Shown in pieces: positions 42,241 through 51,185 of a DNA stretch of 64,000 bases (within the stretch, counting starts at the first letter, position 1; the number at the start of each line of letters is the position of its first letter). The stretch is from Lachnospiraceae bacterium UBA1818. GTDB taxonomy: Bacteria; Bacillota; Clostridia; Lachnospirales; Lachnospiraceae. The notes under the pieces were generated by a model that was not told the DNA's origin, did no database searches, and was given only the letters and a program-made list of their open reading frames with translations. The position numbers and the translations under genes were made by a program. Where the stretch lies: assembly GCA_904419285.1 (NCBI GenBank), contig CAJFQZ010000015.1, positions 1 to 64,000 on the forward strand. Reading direction: 5' to 3'.

Positions 42241-44542
42241 GATTCATACTCCTTTTCTTCTGGGCAATCGCAAGCTGTCCGAGGCAGATCCCCTCGTCGT
42301 TAGGGGAGACCTGTCTGTGGGGATAGACTGTAAATCCTTTTTCCTCCAGCAGAGAAGTGATCCCTGTCAGAAGAAAGCGGTTCTGGAATACTCCGCCGGA
42401 AAGGACGACGGGGAGTTTCTTTTTGTTCAGGGCAGTGCACTGATCCAGCGCCATGCAGCACATTGTTGACATAAAACGAAGTGCAATGGTGCCGCGGTCC
42501 CTGTGCTCCTTCAGGTCACTTAGAATCTCCGTGATCATCGGACGGGTATCAAATACGCGGAGTCCGTTCTCCTCCGTCAGATAAAATCGGCGGGAATAGG
42601 AAAGCCCGTAAAGGGATTCTGCGTCTTCACCGGGCGCTTCCACAGGAGACAGGGCTTCTGTCAGAGCAGCGCCTTCTCCCTCATAAGAAACTTCCGATCT
42701 CTGAAGAAGAAGAGCACATATTCCGTCAAAGAGACGTCCAGCGCTGCTGGCAGGAGGAGAAAACTCCGGATTCAGCAGAGAGCGGAGCATACGGCATTTT
42801 TCCGGTGGAAGAGGAACGCAGGAGAAATCTTCCGTCCCGGTGTCGCAGACAAGGGCCAGAGCGATCCGTCCGATCTCGCGGACCGCCCGGTCTCCTCCGG
42901 GAAGGAGGACCGGACGGATGGAGCCTCTGCGCAGAAAGTTTCCAAAGTCCCCTTCCAGGAATTCACCACCCCAGATGGTGCCGTCTGTGCCGAGACCTGT
43001 CCCGTCCCAGACGATACCGAAACAGGGACCGTTCAATCCGTTATCCGCCATACAGGATGCCATGTGAGCCCAATGATGCTGCACGCGGATCAGCGGCACA
43101 CCCTCGGCGGCCGCGGCTCCTGCGGCTTCCTGTGTGGACAGGTAATCCGGATGGAGGTCGCAGACATAGAGACGGGGCTGCAGGCGGAATAATTCGCGGT
43201 AAGTCCCGAGGGCATCCTTATAGTGCTGAAGAGTCTCACCGTTTTTCAAGTCTCCGATATGGGGACTCAAAAAAGCCTGAGAGCCTCGTCCCAGGGCAAA
43301 AGAAGCCTTCTGTTCCGCACCCATGGCGAAAATGCCGTCCACATCCGAATCAAGACAGACAGGCAGGGGAACATATCCGCGGCTCCTGCGGAAAAAATAA
43401 GGTCTGCCCCGAAATTCCGCCGCAAGAGAATCGTCACAGCGGTTCTGGATCGGACGGTCGTGCAGAAGGAAGCCGTCTGCGATCCCCTGCAGATGGGAGA
43501 GCGCCTCGGAATTGTCTGTGATCACAGGACATCCGGGAACGTTTCCACTGGTCATGACAAGGGAGTCCGGTCCTCCGTATACTCCGTCAAGGAGGAGCAT
43601 ATGGAGCGGCGTGTAAGGGAGCATGACGCCAAGCCTCGGGCTGAAGCTGAGTTCTGGGAAAGCATCCCTGTCCTTCTTGGCAAGCAGGATGATGGGGCGG
43701 GCGAGACTGGAGAGAAGCTCTTCTTCTTTTGGCGTGATCCGGCAGATGCGCCGGATCGCTTCCGTCGAGCGGCACATCAGCGCCAGCGGCTTTTCTGCCC
43801 GGTGTTTTCTGGCACGAAGCCGTTTTACTGCAGCGGGATTTAAAGCGTCACACGCCAGATGGATCCCGCCCAGCCCTTTGACTGCGAGGATCCCGCCTGC
43901 CGCCAGCAGCTGCTGGGAAGCACGGAACGGATCGCCCTCCGACTCTGTGAGCGATGTACCGTCCACATAGAATGCGCGGGGACCACATGCGGGACAGCAG
44001 TCCGGCTGAGCGTGATATCTGCGGTCGCCGATGTCGGAATACTCTTCCTGGCAGTCACCGCACATGACAAACCTCTCCATAGTGGTCCGTTTTCTGTCAT
44101 AGGGCAGACTGCGGATGATCGTATAACGGGGACCGCAGTTCGTGCAGTTGATAAAAGGGTAGCGGTATCTCCGGTCAGAGGGATCATACAGCTCTGCCGC
44201 ACATTCCGGACAGACGGCAAGATCAGGAGAGACAAGAGTACTTCCCGGCAGGATCCGGCTCTCTCTGATCTCGAATCTGTCATAGTCTCTGTCATCTTCT
44301 TCCGGCACGGCATCGATCTTCTCGATTACAGCCATGGGCGGAGCCGAGGACCTGACAGCGTTGAGAAACTGTTCCAGGCACCGGCTGCTGCCGGATGCGA
44401 CGCCCTCCAGTCCGCGGGATGTATTCCTCACCCATCCGCAGATATGATATTTTTCTGCAAGCCGGTGCAGGAACGGGCGGAAGCCGACACCCTGGACTAC
44501 TCCTTCGATGGTAATGCGGAGGCACTTGCGGGAAGCGCTCAT
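42212..44542 (-). CDS. hypF: Carbamoyltransferase HypF
   Basis: A 776-residue enzyme that makes the carbamoyl adenylate used for the CN ligands. Domain order is as expected: acylphosphatase (residues 1-90, EGVVQGVGFRPFLHRLA), two zinc fingers (CPECAAEL...CTNCGPRY and CGDCQEEY...CPACGPR, about 110-190), YrdC-like domain (about 200-385, KGLGGIHLACDA), and Kae1-like carbamoyltransferase domain (about 395-760, QHHWAHMASCMADN and SGGVFQNRFLL). ATG 44542 overlaps the hypB TGA by 4 bp. Confidence 0.95.
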   Translation of the reverse strand: MSASRKCLRITIEGVVQGVGFRPFLHRLAEKYHICGWVRNTSRGLEGVASGSSRCLEQFLNAVRSSAPPMAVIEKIDAVPEEDDRDYDRFEIRESRILPGSTLVSPDLAVCPECAAELYDPSDRRYRYPFINCTNCGPRYTIIRSLPYDRKRTTMERFVMCGDCQEEYSDIGDRRYHAQPDCCPACGPRAFYVDGTSLTESEGDPFRASQQLLAAGGILAVKGLGGIHLACDALNPAAVKRLRARKHRAEKPLALMCRSTEAIRRICRITPKEEELLSSLARPIILLAKKDRDAFPELSFSPRLGVMLPYTPLHMLLLDGVYGGPDSLVMTSGNVPGCPVITDNSEALSHLQGIADGFLLHDRPIQNRCDDSLAAEFRGRPYFFRRSRGYVPLPVCLDSDVDGIFAMGAEQKASFALGRGSQAFLSPHIGDLKNGETLQHYKDALGTYRELFRLQPRLYVCDLHPDYLSTQEAAGAAAAEGVPLIRVQHHWAHMASCMADNGLNGPCFGIVWDGTGLGTDGTIWGGEFLEGDFGNFLRRGSIRPVLLPGGDRAVREIGRIALALVCDTGTEDFSCVPLPPEKCRMLRSLLNPEFSPPASSAGRLFDGICALLLQRSEVSYEGEGAALTEALSPVEAPGEDAESLYGLSYSRRFYLTEENGLRVFDTRPMITEILSDLKEHRDRGTIALRFMSTMCCMALDQCTALNKKKLPVVLSGGVFQNRFLLTGITSLLEEKGFTVYPHRQVSPNDEGICLGQLAIAQKKRSMNHVFSNANED

Positions 44543-45195
44543 GAGCGGGCGCCCTCGATCTTTCCGGCCAGATACTCCGCGAGAGCATCCAGGCCTTCCC
44601 CGCTGCGGCTGCTGACACAGAAGAGGGGAGCATCAGGATTCACGCTGTCGTAATTAGCAGAGACTTTCTTCTCATCAAATTCAAAGTATGGCATCATATC
44701 ATATTTGTTCAGCACAAGACAGTCCGTGTCCGTGAACATCAGGGGATATTTTTCCACCTTGTCGTCGCCCTCCGGGATGCTCAGTATGGTGATCCGCAGG
44801 GATTCGCCGATGCGGAACTCGGCGGGACATACCAGATTGCCGATATTTTCCACAAAAATAACATCCAGCTCATCCAGGGGAAGAAAGGGGAGGATGTTCT
44901 GAATGCTCATCGCTTCGATATGACAGGCGCCGTCCGTGTTCAGCTGGACTGTCGGAACCCCCAGGTCTGCGATCCTGTCCGCATCCACCTGCCCCGCGAT
45001 ATCCCCCTCGATGACTCCGATGCGGAATTTGTCCTTCAGCCTGCCGATCAGGGAAGTGATCAGGCTTGTCTTGCCTGCTCCCGGGCTTCCCATTACATTG
45101 ATCATGCAGATCCCGTATTCGGCCAGCCTGGCCCTTACGTCTTCACTGACGTCTTCATTCCAGTCCATGATCTGGTGCAGTACTTTTATCTCCAT
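44539..45195 (-). CDS. hypB: Hydrogenase nickel incorporation GTPase HypB
   Basis: A 218-residue GTPase that with HypA inserts nickel. The P-loop GSPGAGKTSL is near residue 36, GVIEGDIAGQVDADRI near residue 60, and NLVCPAEFRIGES near residue 119, containing the Cys of the G-domain metal site; NKYD near residue 163 is the guanine motif. It lacks an N-terminal His-rich or CxxCGC nickel-storage stretch, so it is a short HypB. ATG 45195 follows GGAGGT. It overlaps hypA by 41 bp. Confidence 0.94.
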   Translation of the reverse strand: MEIKVLHQIMDWNEDVSEDVRARLAEYGICMINVMGSPGAGKTSLITSLIGRLKDKFRIGVIEGDIAGQVDADRIADLGVPTVQLNTDGACHIEAMSIQNILPFLPLDELDVIFVENIGNLVCPAEFRIGESLRITILSIPEGDDKVEKYPLMFTDTDCLVLNKYDMMPYFEFDEKKVSANYDSVNPDAPLFCVSSRSGEGLDALAEYLAGKIEGARS

Positions 45196-45538
45196 CGATA
45201 TCTACCTCCATGCTCTTGATATAAAACTCTTTCCCGGAAAGGATCTGCAGCCTGAGACTTCCACAGTGAGGACAGGCGAGATGATGGGGAGTGATCTCTC
45301 CGTCCCGTCCGCAGTCCCGGCACCTGACCTTCACAGGGAGAAATTCCGCCTCGATGCGTGCTCCCTCAGCGATCGTGCCCTCGGACAGCATGTCCAGATA
45401 AATCTGGATGCAGTCCGGGACGAGCCCGTTGAGCTGTCCGATGCACAGCCTGATGACACGGATCTTCTCCGCATGCCGCTTTTTTGCTTCCCGGATGCAG
45501 TGGTCCAGGAGATGTTCTGTAATACTGAGTTCGTGCAA
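45155..45538 (-). CDS. hypA: Hydrogenase nickel incorporation protein HypA
   Basis: A 127-residue nickel metallochaperone. The N-terminus MHELSIT holds the Ni-binding His2, and the zinc site is CRDCGRDGE...CPHCGS at about residues 73-92. The start codon is TTG at 45538, supported by GGAGGA seven bases upstream and by the invariant MHEL beginning. It is the first gene of hypABFCDE, divergent from the Ech operon it serves. The 41-bp overlap with hypB is long for this pair. Confidence 0.93.
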   Translation of the reverse strand: MHELSITEHLLDHCIREAKKRHAEKIRVIRLCIGQLNGLVPDCIQIYLDMLSEGTIAEGARIEAEFLPVKVRCRDCGRDGEITPHHLACPHCGSLRLQILSGKEFYIKSMEVDIDGDKSTAPDHGLE

Positions 45539-45659
45539 GATTCCATCCTCCAGGAAATCGATTAAAACTTAATTCTGTCATCTGTCCGGAAATGACTCCG
45601 AACATGTCTATTCTAGCACATTTTTTTGGAAAGAAAACAGGAAAAAAACAAATTCACTA

Positions 45660-45688
45660 TTGTAAAATTTTAAAAACCGGATTATAAC
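45660..45688 (+). promoter_or_regulatory. Sigma-A type promoter of ech operon
   Basis: TTGTAA (45660-45665) and TATAAC (45683-45688) are 17 bp apart, 82 bp before the echA start. The minus strand of this 230-bp AT-rich intergenic region has a possible hyp -10, TAGAAT (45614-45609), with only a weak -35. No clear Rex-type operator was found. Confidence 0.6.
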
Positions 45689-45770
45689 TGATATAGACAA
45701 TATTTTTTGGCTAAAACAGAGTATCAATCAAAGTATTGTACAAAAAAATGACAGAAAGGACGGGCAGTTT

Positions 45771-47666
45771 ATGACAATAATACTATTTTTGATTGGTATT
45801 CCGGCAGTGCTTGCGGTAATATTTCCCTTTTTGCACAATCAGCGCATAAGAGGGTATGTAGTGTACACGGGCGCCGGGATCGTGATGCTGACAACGGTTG
45901 TGTTCATCGCTCAGTGGATAGGGAACGGCGCGGAAACGATGATGCTCTATCCGTCAACAGAATTTGTGGATCATCTGATGACGGTGGGGGATCTTTTTCT
46001 TATGTGCCTGATCGTGTATCTGAGCATTAAGTATGGGAAGATCCTTCCGATCCTGCTCTCCGTCGGACAGACGGCCCTGGTACTCTACATAGAATTTACG
46101 ACGGAACTCCCGGAAGCCCCGCACATGACTGTGGACTGGCTGACGATCCTGATGTGCCTTATCATTGCGTTCATCGGAGGATTTATCTGTATCTATACGG
46201 TAGGTTATATGAAGGGGTATCACAGGCATCATGAGGATGTACAGGACAGACAGCCGTTTTTCTTTTCCATGCTGTTTCTGTTCCTTGCGGCCATGTTCGG
46301 CCTTGTCCTGTCACAGAACCTGATCTGGATGTATTTCTTCTGGGAGGTCACCAGCGTGATCTCATTCCTGATGATCGGATATACACGCTCGGACGAGGCT
46401 GTCTCCAACAGTTTTATGGCACTGTGGATGAACCTTCTGGGCGGCTGCGGATTTGCAGTTGCGATCGCGTGGATGGCGAAGATGGGAGGTTCCGTCCAGC
46501 TCCTTGACGTGGTCGCGGCAGGAGCTCAGCTGCCTCTGTTCTGTCTGTCTCTGGCAGGACTTACGAAGTCGGCCCAGCTTCCGTTCTCATCCTGGCTTGT
46601 CGGAGCCATGGTGGCGCCGACGCCTTCCAGCGCGCTGCTCCACAGCGCCACGATGGTGAAGGCGGGCGTTTATCTGCTGATCCGCATCTCGCCTGCCCTG
46701 GAGGGCAATCTGACCGGGATCATCGTATCCAGTATCGGCGGACTGACCTTTATCATGGCAAGTATGATGGCCATCGCACAGAATGACGGAAAGAAGGTAC
46801 TTGCATTTTCCACGATCTCGAATCTCGGACTGATCGTCGGCTGCGCCGGGATCGGTGTAGAGGAGACCGTCTGGGGCGCCGTGTTCCTGATGATCTTCCA
46901 TTCCGTGAGCAAGTCCATGCTGTTCCAGTCTGTGGGCGCAGCAGAGAATACACTCGGATCCAGAGATATCGAGGATATGCACGGCCTGATCATCAAGGTC
47001 CCGAAACTGGCATATATCATGGGGATCGGGATAGCAGGGATGTACCTTGCCCCCTTTGGAATGCTGATCTCCAAGTGGGTGGCGCTTAGAGCTTTTGTAG
47101 ATTCAGGGAACTTCGTCCTTGTTCTTTTCATCGCATACGGAAGCGCGACAACAATGTTTTACTGGACCAAGTGGCTGGCGAAGCTGATTTCCTATCATGT
47201 TCCGAGAGAGAGCGTGCAGGATGTCACGCGGAAGGATGAGTACATATCCATGTTTTTCCACGCCGTGGTCATGATCCTGCTCTGTCTGCTCCTTCCGCTT
47301 ATCGCAAAATGGCTGGTGAACCCGATCGTGAAAGTACTTTTCGGAAATTCAAAGGATGTGCTCTCCATGAGCGTGCTCGCCACGATGGCGATCATGCTTG
47401 TGTCGGTATTCATCGTGCCGGCGGTCATGTTCTTTGTGAGCAGGGCCTCCCGTAGAGAACTTGTCCCGATCTATATGAACGGGATCAATGAAGGTGACAA
47501 CCGTTTCTTCACGAACAGCTTCGGAGAAAAGGAACATCTGTATCTGAGCAACTGGTATCTGCGCTTTGAATTCGGGCGGCGGCATCTGCGGATCCCGTCG
47601 ATCTTGATCGCAGCCGCAGTCCTTGTCCTCGGATTCTGTCTTGTGATAGGAGGGGTGAATATCTGA
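45771..47666 (+). CDS. echA: Ech-type hydrogenase membrane subunit EchA (antiporter-like, NuoL family)
   Basis: A 631-residue protein with about sixteen hydrophobic helices, the proton/cation-translocating subunit of a group 4 membrane-bound NiFe hydrogenase. Family motifs are LIWMYFFWEVTSVISFLMIG near residue 184, the Lys-containing LAGLTKSAQLPFSSWLVGAM near residue 261 and APTPSSALLHSATMVKAGVYL near residue 283, as in NuoL/Mrp. AGAAAGGAC precedes the ATG. It overlaps echB by one base. Confidence 0.9.
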   Translation: MTIILFLIGIPAVLAVIFPFLHNQRIRGYVVYTGAGIVMLTTVVFIAQWIGNGAETMMLYPSTEFVDHLMTVGDLFLMCLIVYLSIKYGKILPILLSVGQTALVLYIEFTTELPEAPHMTVDWLTILMCLIIAFIGGFICIYTVGYMKGYHRHHEDVQDRQPFFFSMLFLFLAAMFGLVLSQNLIWMYFFWEVTSVISFLMIGYTRSDEAVSNSFMALWMNLLGGCGFAVAIAWMAKMGGSVQLLDVVAAGAQLPLFCLSLAGLTKSAQLPFSSWLVGAMVAPTPSSALLHSATMVKAGVYLLIRISPALEGNLTGIIVSSIGGLTFIMASMMAIAQNDGKKVLAFSTISNLGLIVGCAGIGVEETVWGAVFLMIFHSVSKSMLFQSVGAAENTLGSRDIEDMHGLIIKVPKLAYIMGIGIAGMYLAPFGMLISKWVALRAFVDSGNFVLVLFIAYGSATTMFYWTKWLAKLISYHVPRESVQDVTRKDEYISMFFHAVVMILLCLLLPLIAKWLVNPIVKVLFGNSKDVLSMSVLATMAIMLVSVFIVPAVMFFVSRASRRELVPIYMNGINEGDNRFFTNSFGEKEHLYLSNWYLRFEFGRRHLRIPSILIAAAVLVLGFCLVIGGVNI

Positions 47667-48526
47667 TGAATGTCTGTTTTGTAATCGCATACTTACTTTT
47701 TGCTCCCCTGCTCGGGGGACTCCTCGACGGCGTGGATCGGATCATCAGCGCCCGGATGCAGCGGCGCAGAGGTCCCAGTATCCTGCAGCCGTTCTATGAC
47801 CTTGGGAAATTGTTCTCAAAGGAACTGATAGCGGTAAACAACGTCCAGTTCCTTCTGAACCTCAGCTATCTTGTGATCCTGGTGATCGCGGGTGCGCTCC
47901 TGTTCGCAGGCGCCGATCTGCTGATGACACTGTTCATCCTCAGCACGGCTGATATGTTCCTGATCATGGCGGCATCCAGCGATTCATCGCCTTATGCCAA
48001 TATGGGCGCAAGCAGAGAGATGCTCCAGATGATGGCATATGAGCCGCTGACCCTTCTGATCGCGGTAGGATTCTATCTGACAGAAGGCTCCTTCCAGGTA
48101 TCAGCGATCATTGACGCTCCGGTCAGCGCGATCCTCTGGATGCCCGGACTCTTTGTCGGATTTATGTATACGGCGGCGATCAAACTGAGAAAATCGCCTT
48201 TTGATCTGTCAACAAGCCATCACGCCCATCAGGAGATGGTAAAGGGGATCACGACAGAGATGTCAGGGCCGGCGCTGGCGATCATGAATATCGCGGAGTA
48301 CTATGAGCTTGTCCTTCTCCTTGGCATTTTCTGCCTGTTCTTTATCAACAGCACCTGGTGGAGCTGGATCGTGGCGGTCATTGCCTGCGGACTGGTGTTT
48401 TTCATCGAGACTCTCTGGGATAATGTGAGTGCCAGAGTGAAGTGGAAATCACTGCTCTACAGCTGCTGGATCGTTACTCTGGTGGCGGGCGGAGTCAATA
48501 TTCTGATTCTGATGCTGATCAAATAG
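47666..48526 (+). CDS. echB: Ech hydrogenase membrane subunit EchB (NuoH family)
   Basis: A 286-residue membrane protein of about eight helices, homologous to NuoH/HycD, which connects the hydrogenase module to the ion-translocating module. Typical segments are LLDGVDRIISARMQRRRGPS near residue 17, KLFSKE near residue 47, and the acidic LRKSPFDLSTSHHAHQEMVKG region near residue 172. It starts with ATG 47666 overlapping the echA TGA, preceded by AGGAGGGGTG. Confidence 0.92.
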   Translation: MNVCFVIAYLLFAPLLGGLLDGVDRIISARMQRRRGPSILQPFYDLGKLFSKELIAVNNVQFLLNLSYLVILVIAGALLFAGADLLMTLFILSTADMFLIMAASSDSSPYANMGASREMLQMMAYEPLTLLIAVGFYLTEGSFQVSAIIDAPVSAILWMPGLFVGFMYTAAIKLRKSPFDLSTSHHAHQEMVKGITTEMSGPALAIMNIAEYYELVLLLGIFCLFFINSTWWSWIVAVIACGLVFFIETLWDNVSARVKWKSLLYSCWIVTLVAGGVNILILMLIK

Positions 48527-48543
48527 GCAGGAGGTAGATCGTT

Positions 48544-48981
48544 ATGAATAAAGTGTCAAAATCACCATGGCTGCTCCACTATGATGCGAGCAGCTGCAAC
48601 GGATGCGATATTGAAGTGCTCGACTGTCTGACGCCAAAGTACGATATCGAGCGTTTCGGAATCATCAATACAGGGGATCCCTTCCAGGCGGATATCCTGC
48701 TCATAACAGGAGGCGTCAACAGCCAGACCGAGAGCGTGGTAAAGCAGCTGTACAGCCAGATGCCGGAGCCGAAGGTTGTCGTGGCTGTCGGGATCTGTGC
48801 CTGTACCGGAGGGATTTTCAAAGAGTGTTATAATATCAGGGGCGGGATCGACACCGTGATCCCTGTGGACGTATATGTCCCGGGATGCGCGGCACGTCCG
48901 GAATCCATTATCGACGGAGTAGTCAAAGCGCTGGCGGTACTGGACGAGAAGCAGAAGGCGATGAAGGAAGAGCGGAGGTGA
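48544..48981 (+). CDS. echC: Ech hydrogenase small subunit EchC (NuoB family)
   Basis: A 145-residue electron-transfer subunit binding the proximal [4Fe-4S] cluster next to the NiFe site. Its four cysteines appear in SSCNGCDIEV (Cys18, Cys21), VGICACTGGIF (Cys85/87) and VPGCAARPE (Cys115). It starts with MNKVSKSPWLLHYD. AGGAGGTAG lies upstream of ATG 48544. Size fits EchC, not the larger periplasmic hydrogenase small subunits. Confidence 0.93.
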   Translation: MNKVSKSPWLLHYDASSCNGCDIEVLDCLTPKYDIERFGIINTGDPFQADILLITGGVNSQTESVVKQLYSQMPEPKVVVAVGICACTGGIFKECYNIRGGIDTVIPVDVYVPGCAARPESIIDGVVKALAVLDEKQKAMKEERR

Positions 48982-48986
48982 CGGAG

Positions 48987-49340
48987 ATGGACTACAAGAG
49001 CGAGATAAAGAAGATCACCAGAGCACAATTTTTCCACGCGATCGTACAGATGAAAGCAGACAACTGGCGTCTGGTCCAGATCTGTGCGGTCTCTCTTGAC
49101 CACGGATATGAGATGAGCTATTCATTCTGCGGAGGCAGGGACTACCGGATGGTGACACTGCGGCTTGAAGTGGGGGAGGACGAGAAGATCGCGAGCATTA
49201 CCCAGATCTATCCATGCGCTTCCCTGCAGGAAAATGAAGCGGCAGAGCTGTTCGGTGTGAAGATAAGAAATATCGATCCGGATTATCATGACAAGCTGTA
49301 TCGGATCGACGCTGTCGCACCATTTAAGAAGAAGGAGTAG
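48987..49340 (+). CDS. echD: Ech hydrogenase subunit EchD (NuoC family, 30 kDa-like)
   Basis: A 117-residue small homologue of NuoC that links the small and large subunits. It contains GYEMSYSFCGGRDYRMVTLRLEV (split at about residues 38-60) and ENEAAELFGVKIRNIDPD near residue 83, the usual NuoC-type end motif. ATG 48987 lies six bases after the echC stop with CGGAGGTGACGGAG upstream. A longer open frame starting within echC is not used. Confidence 0.9.
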   Translation: MDYKSEIKKITRAQFFHAIVQMKADNWRLVQICAVSLDHGYEMSYSFCGGRDYRMVTLRLEVGEDEKIASITQIYPCASLQENEAAELFGVKIRNIDPDYHDKLYRIDAVAPFKKKE

Positions 49341-49344
49341 AACT

Positions 49345-50424
49345 ATGGCTAAGAGAAGTATCGTACCTTTCGGTCCGCAGCATCCTGTACTGCCGGAGCC
49401 TGTACATCTGGATCTGGTACTGGAGGATGAGACGGTGGTCGGCGCGATCCCGAGCATCGGCTTTGTTCACAGGGGACTGGAAAAACTGGTAGAAAAAAGA
49501 GATTATAAACAATATGTCTATATTGCCGAGCGAGTCTGCGGGATCTGCAGCTGCGGCCACGGGCTGGGCTACTGCGAATCCGTGGAACAGGTGATGGGGA
49601 TTGAAGTGCCTGACAGAGCAAGATATCTGAGAACGATCTGGATGGAGATGAGCCGTGTGCACAGTCATCTGCTCTGGCTCGGACTTCTGGCAGACGCAAT
49701 GGGATTTGAAAGTCTGTACATGGAGAGCTGGAGACTCAGAGAAAAGATCCTCGATATGTTTGATGAGACGACAGGTGGAAGGCTCATTCATTCAGTGAAC
49801 TGTGTCGGCGGCGTACAGAAAGATATGGACAGCACGATGCTGGAGCATATCCTGCGCGCGGTGGATGAGATCCAGGGGGAGATGAAACCTCTTGTGGAGA
49901 CATTCATGCAGGATTACACCGTACAGAGCCGTCTGAAAGGGACGGGGATCCTTACGAGAGACAGCGCCATCGAACTCGGCGCGGTGGGACCTGTCCTGCG
50001 TGCGTGCGGAGAACCGTACGATGCACGGCGCCTGGGATATGCGGCATACAGGGATCTTGCCGTAGAACCTATTACGGAGAAAGACGGCGATTCTTTCGCC
50101 CGCTGTAAGGTGAGGCTGAGAGAGCTTTTCCAGGCGTTTGATCTGATCCGTGAAGCGATCGGAAAGATCCCCGGGGGAGAGATCAGTGTTCCGGTAAAGG
50201 GCAATCCTTCCGGAGAATATTTTATGCGGATCGAGCAGCCCAGGGGAGAGGCGATCTACTACGTCAAGGGGAACGGGACAAAATATCTGGACCGCTTCCG
50301 CATGAGGACGCCGACAACAAGCAACCTCTCTCCGCTGGTTGAGATGCTCAAGGGCTGCCAGCTGGCTGACGTGCCCCTTCTGATCCTGACCATTGATCCG
50401 TGCATCAGCTGCACAGAGAGGTAG
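49345..50424 (+). CDS. echE: Ech hydrogenase large subunit EchE (NiFe catalytic)
   Basis: A 359-residue catalytic subunit. The NiFe ligands are RVCGICSCGH (Cys65, Cys68) and DPCISCTER (Cys353, Cys356) at the C-terminus. The protein stops three residues after the last ligand, so it has no cleavable C-terminal peptide; this agrees with the absence of a maturation endopeptidase gene. Family segments MSRVHSHLLWLG near residue 93 and HSVNCVGGVQKDM near residue 146 are present. ATG 49345 follows AAGAAGGAGTAG. Confidence 0.95.
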   Translation: MAKRSIVPFGPQHPVLPEPVHLDLVLEDETVVGAIPSIGFVHRGLEKLVEKRDYKQYVYIAERVCGICSCGHGLGYCESVEQVMGIEVPDRARYLRTIWMEMSRVHSHLLWLGLLADAMGFESLYMESWRLREKILDMFDETTGGRLIHSVNCVGGVQKDMDSTMLEHILRAVDEIQGEMKPLVETFMQDYTVQSRLKGTGILTRDSAIELGAVGPVLRACGEPYDARRLGYAAYRDLAVEPITEKDGDSFARCKVRLRELFQAFDLIREAIGKIPGGEISVPVKGNPSGEYFMRIEQPRGEAIYYVKGNGTKYLDRFRMRTPTTSNLSPLVEMLKGCQLADVPLLILTIDPCISCTER

Positions 50425-50486
50425 GAAACGACTGGAATAAATGAGATCACACCGCTTTCAGCGGAGAAACGGAGCAGTGGCAAGGT

Positions 50487-51047
50487 ATGGAAGATAAGAC
50501 GAGAGTATTTACATTAGCGGGAAGAGTCCTGAGGAATCTCTTCCGAAAGCCGGCAACAGTGCAGTACCCGTTTCAGCCGGCAGAATATCCGGAGCGGATG
50601 CGGGGACATGTGGAGATACAGATCAGCAGCTGTATCTGCTGCGGGCTCTGCGCGAGATCCTGTCCTTCGACAGCGATCAAGGTAGACAGAGCGGCAGGAA
50701 CATGGACGATCGACCGGTTCGACTGTGTGCAGTGCGGCAGCTGCGTTGCCGCCTGCCCGAAGAAATGTCTGAGCATGGCAAAGGGGTATACAGAACCGGG
50801 AGTCGCAAAAAAGAGCGAGACATTTATCAAACCGAAGGAAGAACAGCCGGCGGCTGCCGCTTCCGGAGGGGGAAAACCGTCCGTTGACGTTGAGAAATGC
50901 GTCTACTGTACGCTCTGTGCAAAGAAGTGCCCACAGGAGGCGATCCTGGTGGACCGGAAAGAAAAGATCTGGAAACTGGACGAAGAAAAATGTGTGCAGT
51001 GCGGGATCTGTGCATCGGCATGTCCGAAACATGCGATCGAGATGTAG
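50487..51047 (+). CDS. echF: Ech hydrogenase ferredoxin subunit EchF, duplicated four-cluster form
   Basis: A 186-residue polyferredoxin, the electron entry subunit of Ech. Four CxxCxxCxxxCP motifs are visible at Cys49-59, Cys80-90, Cys138-148 and Cys169-179, thus four [4Fe-4S] clusters. Residues 43-97 and 131-186 look like copies of each other, joined by an Ala/Gly/Glu linker (about 100-130). The usual EchF has about 120-140 residues and two clusters. It starts 62 bp after echE with a weak site (GGAGCAGTGG) and a small hairpin CCGCT-TTC-AGCGG between. Confidence 0.9.
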   Translation: MEDKTRVFTLAGRVLRNLFRKPATVQYPFQPAEYPERMRGHVEIQISSCICCGLCARSCPSTAIKVDRAAGTWTIDRFDCVQCGSCVAACPKKCLSMAKGYTEPGVAKKSETFIKPKEEQPAAAASGGGKPSVDVEKCVYCTLCAKKCPQEAILVDRKEKIWKLDEEKCVQCGICASACPKHAIEM

Positions 51048-51101
51048 GATAAAAAAGAAAATAGAAGAAGTGCAGGAACAGAAAAGTTCTAGTGCATACG
51101 G

Positions 51102-51145
51102 CAGGGGCATAGGTTATGATGAACAGACTTATGCCCCTGTCTGAT
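51102..51145 (+). terminator. Hairpin after echF, probable terminator
   Basis: A perfect 10-bp stem CAGGGGCATA/TATGCCCCTG (51102-51111/51130-51139) stands 55 bp after echF. The following T-run is poor (TCTGATTT), so termination may be incomplete. Confidence 0.5.
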
Positions 51146-51185
51146 TTCCTGCGGAACAGGCGACAGAGGGAAGAGAGGTATGTAC

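Noticed and set aside
42805-43521. Plus-strand frames inside hypF
   Set aside because: Arg/Pro/Gly-rich shadow frames created by high GC in hypF; hypF itself is complete with all domains.
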